This document shows, one piece after another, positions 1 through 4,934 of a DNA stretch of 5,672 nt. The DNA is from an uncultured Moraxellaceae bacterium (GTDB taxonomy: Bacteria; Pseudomonadota; Gammaproteobacteria; Pseudomonadales; Moraxellaceae). The DNA is taken from NCBI GenBank assembly GCA_937952925.1, contig CALFYA010000349.1, forward strand, positions 1-5,672, written 5' to 3'. Position 1 is the stretch's first letter; each line of letters starts with the position of its first letter. Below the pieces are notes generated by a model that was not told where the DNA came from, made no database searches, and worked only from the letters and a program-made list of their open reading frames with translations. The position numbers and the translations under genes were made by a program.

Positions 1-252
1 TCAGTCGCTTGAGCCACTCAGTGCAGCCCTCTAGTCTTTTTTTACCCCCATATCACTGAGTGCACCATGTGCATGGGTGAACTGTCCAGCACAACTGCGC
101 AAGGAGAGGTCTTGTCCACAGTACAACATGATCAGTTGCATCAGTTGGGTGGGATTCTTGATTTTTCGGGCACGGCTGAATGCGCCTGTTTCAAACGCGA
201 GTTGTTCAAAACCCGCTGGAAGGGCTTGCATGAAGTGCTGGTTTGTTGCCAT
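1..252 (-). CDS. IS4-family transposase, N-terminal part, split by a -1 frameshift, runs off left edge
   Basis: This is the N-terminus of a DDE transposase of the IS4 family, which would cut and paste the element. The first frame (252 down to 31) codes for 73 residues. They include the LPAGFEQLAFETGAFSRARK stretch and the LSLRSCAGQ segment, which match the usual N-terminal domain of IS4 transposases. That frame ends in TAG right after GTA AAA AAA GAC. If the ribosome slips back one base on the seven A (37-43), the protein continues as KKRLEGCTEWLKRL to the window edge. This is the expected family continuation (K-R-L...W-L...L). The catalytic DDE residues lie beyond the window. The ATG at 250-252 is preceded by AGGTGA with good spacing. 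The frame break may be programmed, a decay mutation, or a homopolymer sequencing error. Confidence 0.75.
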
Positions 253-255
253 GAT

Positions 256-306
256 TCACCTGTGGTGTTTTTTGGTGTGTTTGCAAACTTATCTTGAAAC
301 ACCACA
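256..306 (-). promoter_or_regulatory. Hairpin next to the transposase ribosome binding site
   Basis: In the transposase leader, TGTGGTGTTT (306 to 297 on the minus strand) is a perfect complement of AAACACCACA (270 to 261). The loop is 26 nt. The last A of the 3' arm is the first base of the AGGTGA ribosome binding site (261-256), which is followed by a 3-nt gap and the ATG at 252. In RNA this 10-bp stem would crowd or partly hide the ribosome binding site. Several IS4-family elements (IS10, IS50, IS231) are known to limit translation from transcripts that read in from outside by such structures. That role here is inference. Confidence 0.5.
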
Positions 307-356
307 CTCATTTTTTCAAGCCCTTTCATGTGCTTGCAGCCTAAGTTGGCGCGTAT

Positions 357-377
357 GCTCTAGACCCGATCTAGAGC
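357..377. repeat. Inverted repeat at the IS/regulator junction
   Basis: GCTCTAGA (357-364) and TCTAGAGC (370-377) are perfect inverted copies around a CCCGA spacer. The outer G at 357 is probably the last base of the insertion sequence, so seven base pairs per arm belong to target DNA. The dyad may be the preferred target of the element. If the element makes a duplication of 10-12 bp, that duplication would cover the left arm and spacer. Confidence 0.5.
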
Positions 378-397
378 TCAGTGACTTTGAGTCGATT

Positions 398-1042
398 ATG
401 CGCCACGAGGTGCGTGATTTAATCCCCCACAACGGTTGTATTGTGGGCTACGGTACCGTGTTGCCCGATCAAAATCAGATCTATATGAATGATTTTGTCG
501 CGATTGACTACAATATTGACATGCTCAAGCAGCTCAACGTCAACACGTCCTTTATTGAGCGACCGTTATTGGGTTATTGGCTCAAAGGGCAGCGCCCGAT
601 GCTGGTGACGGTGGACAATTGCCAACACATTGCATCACCGTTTGAACTGTTTGAAATGAGCTATTTTGGTCTGACGCCCATGTTGATTCATGGGCAAAAA
701 GATCTGTGTGGTCATATGAGTAGCTATTTTAGTTTCAGTCAATGTACTGCTGATCCTGAAGAAGCGTGTGCCAATCTGGCGATTGTGATGCCATTTTTAC
801 ACCTGTTGCTCACCCGTGTCATGGCCAAAAAACGCACCTATCAGCGTTACAACTTGAGCACCAAAGAGGCACAAGTGATGGGCTATTTGTGTAAGGGCTA
901 TACCAATAAAGAAATTGCTGAGTTTTTGGCATGCAGTCCATTTACCATCAAAAATCAGGTCGCACAGATTTTAAAGAAGATGAATGCATCTAATCGTGCC
1001 GAAGCGATTTATCTGTTTAATACCGTCTTTCAAGGTGAATGA
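398..1042 (+). CDS. LuxR-type HTH transcriptional regulator, 5' end lost to the insertion sequence
   Basis: The C-terminal 60 residues form a LuxR/GerE helix-turn-helix. Counting from the ATG at 398, LSTKEAQVMGYL starts near residue 153, followed by KGYTNKEIAEFL, the recognition-helix region SPFTIKNQVAQILKKM, and NRAEAIYL. The part before it (about residues 1-140) has a RHEVRDLIPH segment and a globular, non-membrane composition. It resembles the sensor half of EpsA-like LuxR proteins, a weak resemblance only. It lacks a receiver domain. Homologous coding appears to begin at about 359, directly next to the IS end, so the native start and probably 20-30 residues are missing. The frame is open back to a GTG at 77 inside the IS, but that extension reads antisense to the transposase and is not native. 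The ATG at 398 is simply the first one in the remnant and has no convincing ribosome binding site. The DNA-binding half is intact, so a shortened protein might still act if expressed; otherwise this is a pseudogene. Confidence 0.7.
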   Translation: MRHEVRDLIPHNGCIVGYGTVLPDQNQIYMNDFVAIDYNIDMLKQLNVNTSFIERPLLGYWLKGQRPMLVTVDNCQHIASPFELFEMSYFGLTPMLIHGQKDLCGHMSSYFSFSQCTADPEEACANLAIVMPFLHLLLTRVMAKKRTYQRYNLSTKEAQVMGYLCKGYTNKEIAEFLACSPFTIKNQVAQILKKMNASNRAEAIYLFNTVFQGE

Positions 1043-1063
1043 CGTGATCTAAAAAAGGAGCAT

Positions 1064-1104
1064 ACCCAGCAGTGTTGTTGTATGCAGTTTGACCACTGCT
1101 GGGT
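1064..1104 (+). terminator. Possible terminator or hairpin after the LuxR-type gene
   Basis: ACCCAGCAGTG (1064-1074) pairs perfectly with CACTGCTGGGT (1094-1104), giving an 11-bp GC-rich stem with a 19-nt loop. It lies 21 bp after the regulator stop codon. The following bases (TGATTCTTCT) are T-rich but contain no clean T run, so termination efficiency is uncertain. A competing pairing between CATAC (1061-1065) and GTATG (1080-1084) is possible. Confidence 0.45.
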
Positions 1105-1253
1105 TGATTCTTCTAAGTTAGTAAGTAGTTTCACCCACAGCTGACAAGTTATCACTTAGCTTTACACCCAACTAAATCTAGTTATTCAGTCAGTTATCTA
1201 TCAGTTAGTGTTGTTGCCGTTGAGTGAATCTTGCAGGAAGTGTGCAGCTGCAA

Positions 1254-1275
1254 CAATAGTCCATTCGGACTATTG
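1254..1275. repeat. Perfect 9-bp inverted repeat with 4-nt loop
   Basis: CAATAGTCC (1254-1262), ATTC, then GGACTATTG (1267-1275) form a compact stem. No T run follows it on either strand, so it does not look like a standard terminator. It stands 110 bp before prfC and could be an operator or an RNA hairpin. Confidence 0.5.
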
Positions 1276-1311
1276 GTAAAACTTGTATTCAAGTGCATGC
1301 TCGCCACATGA

Positions 1312-1339
1312 TCGGCAAACCCACCCTGAGATTTGCCGA
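1312..1339. promoter_or_regulatory. Operator-like inverted repeat TCGGCAAA-N12-TTTGCCGA upstream of prfC
   Basis: TCGGCAAA at 1312-1319 and TTTGCCGA at 1332-1339 are perfect inverted copies. Their centres are 20 bp apart, close to two helical turns, as expected for a dimeric DNA-binding protein. The dyad covers the -35 region of the putative prfC promoter (TACAAT at 1346-1351), so a bound protein would block or recruit RNA polymerase. The protein that might bind is unknown. Confidence 0.4.
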
Positions 1340-1351
1340 ATTTGCTACAAT
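1323..1351 (+). promoter_or_regulatory. prfC: Putative prfC promoter
   Basis: TACAAT at 1346-1351 matches the -10 consensus at five of six positions, and transcription would start about 27 bp before the prfC ATG. The hexamer 17 bp upstream (ACCCTG, 1323-1328) is a poor -35. The call therefore rests mainly on the -10 box and its position. Confidence 0.35.
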
Positions 1352-1384
1352 CCATCCCCATTGTCTGACTATCGAAATCCATCC

Positions 1385-2980
1385 ATGAACGAGCTTGCCC
1401 AACAGGTCGCCGAACAAGTGACCTTGCGTCGCACCTTTGCGATCATCAGTCACCCCGACGCTGGTAAAACCACCATGACTGAAAAGTTGTTGTTGTGGGG
1501 GCGTGCGATTCAGGTGGCAGGAACAGTCAAAAGTCGTAAATCTGACCGTCACGCGACCTCAGACTGGATGGAAATGGAAAAAGAGCGGGGCATTTCGATC
1601 ACCACTTCGGTGATGCAATTTCCCTATCGCGATCATGTGATCAATTTGCTCGATACACCCGGTCACGAAGACTTTTCGGAAGATACTTACCGCACCCTCA
1701 CCGCGGTTGATTCGGCCTTGATGGTGATTGATGGCGCAAAAGGCGTTGAAGAACGTACCATCAAGTTGATGGACGTGTGCCGGATGCGTGATACGCCCAT
1801 TATCTCGTTCGTCAATAAACTTGACCGTGAAATTCGTGAGCCACTTGAGCTGCTCGACGAAATCGAAAACGTCCTCAAAATTAAATGCGTGCCGATTACA
1901 TGGCCTTTGGGCATGGGTCGTGATTTTGTCGGGGTGTATCACCTTGCCACCAACACCACCTATTTGTACCAACAAGGTCATGGCTCAGAAATCGTCGAGA
2001 TCGAAACTCGCGCAGGCTACGATTATCCAGACATCCGTGAGCGGATGGGAGCGCGTGATTTTGCCCATTTTGAAGAGTCGCTTGAACTCGTCCAAATGGC
2101 AGCCGATGAGCTGGATACTGAGCTATTTTTGCAAGGTAAACAAACGCCCGTGCTGTTTGGTACGGCGCTTGGCAACTTTGGCGTCGACATGATCTTGAAC
2201 GCCTTTGTCGATTGGGCGCCGCAACCCCAAGCGCATCCAGCGGTTGAGCGCACGGTCGATGCCAACGATGCAGGGTTTAGCGGTTTTGTGTTTAAGATTC
2301 AAGCCAATATGGATCCCAAACACCGTGACCGGATTGCCTTTATGCGCGTATGCTCAGGCAAATACGAAAAAGGCATGAAGATGAATCATGTCCGCTTGGG
2401 CAAAGACGTGCGGATCAGTGATGCGCTAACCTTTATGGCCGGTGAGCGCGCCCACCTTGAGGAAGCATGGCCGGGTGACATTATTGGCTTGCACAATCAC
2501 GGCACGATTCAGATCGGTGATACCTTTACCGATGGTGCACCACTGCACTTTACGGGGATTCCACACTTTGCGCCGGAGATGTTCCGCCGTGTACGCCTGA
2601 AGGATCCACTCAAGTCCAAGCAATTGCAAAAAGGACTCAAAGAGCTATCCGAAGAAGGTGCGACCCAAGTGTTTATGCCACAGATCAGCAATGACCTGAT
2701 CTTGGGCGCGGTTGGAGTATTGCAGTTTGATGTGGTCGCGTTTCGCCTCAAAGAAGAATACAAAGTCGATTGTGTATACGAGCCGGTGAGTATTTCCACA
2801 GTGCGTTGGGTACATTGTGATGATGAAAAAATCTTCAATGACTTCAAGAAAAAAGCCCATGATCAATTGTCGGTGGATGGCGGTGGCCATTTGACCTATC
2901 TGGCGCCGAGCCGTGTCAATTTGCAGCTCATGCAAGAACGCTGGCCGGATATTAAGTTCCGTGCCACCCGTGAGCATTGA
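1385..2980 (+). CDS. prfC: Peptide chain release factor 3 (RF3)
   Basis: RF3 is a ribosome-associated translational GTPase. It removes the class I factors RF1 and RF2 from the ribosome after peptide release and helps recycle them. The 531-residue product is almost the length of E. coli RF3 (529). The P-loop HPDAGKTT is at residues 23-30, the RGISITTSV switch I region near 68-76, DTPGHEDF (switch II) at 90-97 and NKLD at 144-147. The middle and C-terminal domains also match RF3 closely (TGFVFKIQANMDPKHRDR-like segment, SDALTFMAG, GAVGVLQFDVV), and the protein ends in TREH as in E. coli. The ATG at 1385 is chosen because MNELAQQVAEQVTLRRTFAIIS aligns with the family start. The frame stays open upstream to a TTG at 1283, but those 34 residues have no family counterpart. 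No clear Shine-Dalgarno sequence precedes the ATG. The gene looks complete and functional, and it stands alone between the upstream promoter region and a terminator. Confidence 0.97.
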   Translation: MNELAQQVAEQVTLRRTFAIISHPDAGKTTMTEKLLLWGRAIQVAGTVKSRKSDRHATSDWMEMEKERGISITTSVMQFPYRDHVINLLDTPGHEDFSEDTYRTLTAVDSALMVIDGAKGVEERTIKLMDVCRMRDTPIISFVNKLDREIREPLELLDEIENVLKIKCVPITWPLGMGRDFVGVYHLATNTTYLYQQGHGSEIVEIETRAGYDYPDIRERMGARDFAHFEESLELVQMAADELDTELFLQGKQTPVLFGTALGNFGVDMILNAFVDWAPQPQAHPAVERTVDANDAGFSGFVFKIQANMDPKHRDRIAFMRVCSGKYEKGMKMNHVRLGKDVRISDALTFMAGERAHLEEAWPGDIIGLHNHGTIQIGDTFTDGAPLHFTGIPHFAPEMFRRVRLKDPLKSKQLQKGLKELSEEGATQVFMPQISNDLILGAVGVLQFDVVAFRLKEEYKVDCVYEPVSISTVRWVHCDDEKIFNDFKKKAHDQLSVDGGGHLTYLAPSRVNLQLMQERWPDIKFRATREH

Positions 2981-3006
2981 TCACCAAAAAATCGTTGATG
3001 TAACAA

Positions 3007-3036
3007 AAAGCCCGCTTGAGTGATCAGGCGGGCTTT
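3007..3036 (+). terminator. Rho-independent terminator after prfC
   Basis: AAAGCCCGCTTGA (3007-3019) pairs with TCAGGCGGGCTTT (3024-3036) over 13 bp with one G-U pair. The loop is GTGA, which fits the stable GNRA class. On the plus strand only three T follow the GC-rich stem before GTCA. On the minus strand the same stem ends in five T, so the structure may also work against transcripts arriving from the right. Confidence 0.85.
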
Positions 3037-3134
3037 GTCATGGTAAGCCATGCACACATCTTCTTGGTTTAAGCTCATTGGAATCGCAGCGATTGCGCTG
3101 TTGATGCCGCGTAGCACCGCAAAACAGGCGTTTC

Positions 3135-4055
3135 ATGACTCATCACACGATCCATCCCATCAAGGTGGACGGCACACGTCGTCCAATCCCAAAAGCTCTG
3201 ACGCTCCCCATCTTGATCAGCCTGACCGCCCTGATCAGCGCGTGTGACAAAAGCCCCGATAAAGCTGCTGAAAAACCGGCATCCGCAGTACAGGCTACAC
3301 CAGCTCAAGTTGCACCGATCTTTGCACCAATCCAAGCAGTGACACAATCGCTCAAAGCGACGCAGCCCAACTGTCGTGGCGACAATTGCTCACAGGCCAA
3401 CGCACAGCGGTTGGTGTTTGCACCACCGCATCAATGGATCAATCCGTTGGTGGATGCACAACTGGTCATTCTGGCCGATGGGGGGATCAATGAAACACCT
3501 CCGCAAGGCAAAACCATTCAAGCGCGGCTCAACGAGTTTGTGCAGCCTGATCCTGAGCTAGAAGGCTTGTCGGTCGGCGCGTATGAGATGGATATCAAGT
3601 CGTCGATCAGTGATCAGCGCGATTACTTTTTGTCGATTGCACTCGAGGGCTATTATTACACCGGTGGTGCACATGGTAGCGCGGTACAGCGTTACCTCAA
3701 TCTTGATCGACGCAGTCAAAAAACACTGAGCCTTGATGATATTTTGCTGCCCCAGCAAAAAGAAAAACTCAAAGCATTGGTCTATCAGCGTTTTGTGGCA
3801 TGGGTCAAATCCAATGATATGGGTTCAGATATTGCCGAATATGAAAAGATGTGGCCGTTTCATTTGTCCGAAGAGTGGACACTCAATGATAAAGGCTTGG
3901 TGCTCGTCTATGGGCAGTATGAAGTTGGCCCCTATGTGGTGGGAATGCCCGAGTTTGAAGTCGCGTATTCTGAGCTTGTGGGTATCGTCAAACCGGACTA
4001 TCGCTTTGCCGTCAAGCCGATTGCTGGCATGAGCCAACCCCCTGTGACACGATGA
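3135..4055 (+). CDS. DUF3298 (RsiV C-terminal-like) domain lipoprotein
   Basis: This is a predicted lipoprotein of 306 residues with unknown function. After a basic N-region, a hydrophobic stretch (about 21-36) ends in the lipobox LISAC, with Cys37 as the likely lipidated residue. A flexible Ala/Pro/Lys-rich linker follows to about residue 70. Next comes a C-x4-C pair (Cys80 and Cys85), which could form a disulfide in the periplasm. The folded part carries the YYYTGGAHG motif (173-181) and, from about 195 to 290, a DUF3298 region (LSLDDIL...WPFHLSEEWTLNDKGLVLVYG...VAYSEL). DUF3298 was named from the sensor half of the Bacillus anti-sigma factor RsiV, which binds lysozyme. There is no membrane-spanning anti-sigma part and no sigma factor gene nearby, so that role should not be carried over. 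The start has only a weak AGGC upstream. A GTG ten codons later would give a more typical signal peptide length. Confidence 0.85.
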   Translation: MTHHTIHPIKVDGTRRPIPKALTLPILISLTALISACDKSPDKAAEKPASAVQATPAQVAPIFAPIQAVTQSLKATQPNCRGDNCSQANAQRLVFAPPHQWINPLVDAQLVILADGGINETPPQGKTIQARLNEFVQPDPELEGLSVGAYEMDIKSSISDQRDYFLSIALEGYYYTGGAHGSAVQRYLNLDRRSQKTLSLDDILLPQQKEKLKALVYQRFVAWVKSNDMGSDIAEYEKMWPFHLSEEWTLNDKGLVLVYGQYEVGPYVVGMPEFEVAYSELVGIVKPDYRFAVKPIAGMSQPPVTR

Positions 4056-4065
4056 CCTCATCGTG
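4048..4065. repeat. Palindrome over the lipoprotein stop codon
   Basis: CACGATGA (4048-4055) and TCATCGTG (4058-4065) are perfect inverted copies separated by CC. The TGA stop codon forms the inner end of the left arm. No T run follows, so it is not a usual terminator. It may slow exonucleases or mark a processing point between this gene and the next, which starts 19 bp later. Confidence 0.45.
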
Positions 4066-4083
4066 ACGTTGTGGGCATAAATC

Positions 4084-4362
4084 ATGGATGATCATATTCA
4101 AAAGGATTCAGCGGCTTGGGTGTTTTTTGTCAAAATCAGTTTTGCGGTGGCAATGTCAACCATGTTGGCGGGGATCTTTTTTGTGCCCGTCGATTGGTGG
4201 ATCAAAGGCTATTTGGTGATGGGCACACTGTTTTTGACCGGTTCGACCATTACCATGGCCAAGACCTTACGCGATCAAGCCGAAGCCGATAAACTGATTA
4301 AGAAAATCAGCAATGCCAAGACCGAGCGATTGCTCAAAGAGTATGAACTCAAAGATCAGTGA
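4084..4362 (+). CDS. YiaA/YiaB-family small inner membrane protein
   Basis: This 92-residue protein has two hydrophobic helices, about residues 12-35 (WVFFVKISFAVAMSTMLAGIFF) and 40-60. They are joined by the conserved PVDWWIKGY turn and followed by MAKTLRDQAEADKL. This pattern (two helices, V-D-x-W-x-K-G-Y, then K-T-x-R-D) is the YiaAB two-helix domain of unknown function found in E. coli YiaA and YiaB. The C-terminal tail from about 62 is strongly charged and probably a short cytoplasmic coiled helix. The gene follows the lipoprotein by 28 bp and ends at the start of the next gene, so all are probably co-transcribed. No strong ribosome binding site is visible. Confidence 0.85.
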   Translation: MDDHIQKDSAAWVFFVKISFAVAMSTMLAGIFFVPVDWWIKGYLVMGTLFLTGSTITMAKTLRDQAEADKLIKKISNAKTERLLKEYELKDQ

Positions 4363-4370
4363 GCACCCCG

Positions 4371-4934
4371 ATGTCCAACCTCCCCACACCGGCACGGATT
4401 CAAGCAATTGCCGATATCGTGCAACCAATCGCCGCACAACATCTTGATGCAGAGTATCAACGCTTGGTAGGCGTTGCGCTAGAGCATTTGGCACAACAGC
4501 CCCACAGCGCACTCGACGGCAAAGCAGCGGGCTGGGCAGGCGGAATCTTGTGGGCGCTGTTTGAGCACAATCTGTATCACGCCGCACCGCATCCGGTGGG
4601 AAAAGCCTTGCAAACATGGTGTGAGGTCAGCGCGGGCACCTTGCGCCATCGACGCCGTGAAGTTAGTCATTTACTCGGCTTAGCCGATGATGAAGGACTC
4701 GCGTTGTATATGCATGCAGCATTGTATGATGCGTTAGCACAAGCAATTGGCACAGCAGCACCGGCCACATCAACAGAGAATGTTCATCCTGCCGATCAAC
4801 ACGCTGCACGCAGCGCACAGTTTGATCAAGCCCTGCATCAATTGCTGCAACAATCCATCAATGGTGTCGATATGGCGGAGGTCGAAGCACTAGCCGCCCA
4901 ATTTGGCCTCACCGTACAACTGAGCGAGCCATGA
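4371..4934 (+). CDS. DUF6398-like protein of unknown function
   Basis: This is a soluble, helix-rich protein of 187 residues. From about residue 10 to 105 it follows the pattern I associate with DUF6398. It has a conserved HLDAEYQRL segment, then AAGWAGGILWALFEHNL, then VSAGTLRHRRREVSHLLGL, the last resembling a helix-turn-helix or cyclin-like repeat with a basic RHRRR patch. The family assignment is from recall and the function is unknown. After a low-complexity Ala/Thr-rich linker (about 135-155), a second helical part (FDQALHQLLQQSINGVDMAEVEALAAQFGL) closes the protein. The ATG at 4371 is chosen; a GTG at 4359 that overlaps the previous stop codon as GTGA is an equally plausible, translationally coupled start. 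The 3' end overlaps the next gene as ATGA, which ties it to the TatD-family gene. Confidence 0.7.
   Translation: MSNLPTPARIQAIADIVQPIAAQHLDAEYQRLVGVALEHLAQQPHSALDGKAAGWAGGILWALFEHNLYHAAPHPVGKALQTWCEVSAGTLRHRRREVSHLLGLADDEGLALYMHAALYDALAQAIGTAAPATSTENVHPADQHAARSAQFDQALHQLLQQSINGVDMAEVEALAAQFGLTVQLSEP

Larger units (their letters stand above)
1..357 (-). mobile_element. Partial insertion sequence, IS4 family (IS231-like terminus)
   Basis: The transposase start lies at 252 on the minus strand. About 105 bp of leader follow, ending at a sequence that reads CATACGCGCCAACTTAGG inward from 357. This resembles the CAT...CAACTTAAG type of terminus that I recall from IS231-group elements; that likeness is from memory and was not searched. 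The opposite end is outside the window, so neither the matching terminal repeat nor the target duplication can be verified. Reading outward from 358, the DNA becomes the coding region of a LuxR-type regulator with no preserved gene start, which is what an insertion into that gene would leave. The exact boundary could be off by a few bases. Confidence 0.65.
1043..1384. other. 342-bp intergenic region between the LuxR-type gene and prfC
   Basis: I see no convincing gene here on either strand. The stretch is AT-richer than its flanks and contains four separate structures. These are an 11-bp stem (1064-1104), a cluster of AGTTA boxes (1116-1207), a 9-bp stem with a 4-nt loop (1254-1275), and an 8+8 inverted repeat (1312-1339) that sits on the likely prfC promoter. 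It is longer than is needed for one promoter, so it may hold regulatory sites for prfC or an unannotated small RNA. Confidence 0.6.

Noticed and set aside
334..359. Outward promoter at the IS end (TTGCAG and TATGCT)
   Set aside because: The spacer is only 14 bp, too short for a sigma-70 promoter, so a hybrid promoter driving the regulator remnant is not supported.
77..397. N-terminal extension of the LuxR-type protein from the GTG at 77
   Set aside because: It reads antisense through the transposase, is rich in Cys and Trp with no family resemblance, and is only an accidental open frame across the junction.
1283..1384. Longer RF3 starting at the TTG at 1283
   Set aside because: The 34 extra residues have no counterpart in RF3 and cover the likely promoter and operator dyad.
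1559..2977. Several open frames antisense to or out of frame within prfC
   Set aside because: They are shadows of the strongly conserved prfC reading frame and show no recognisable domains.
3050..3247. 65-residue frame whose start looks like a signal peptide
   Set aside because: Most of it overlaps the lipoprotein gene in another frame, the rest is low-complexity His/Ser/Asp sequence, and there is no good ribosome binding site. The hydrophobic start is probably chance.
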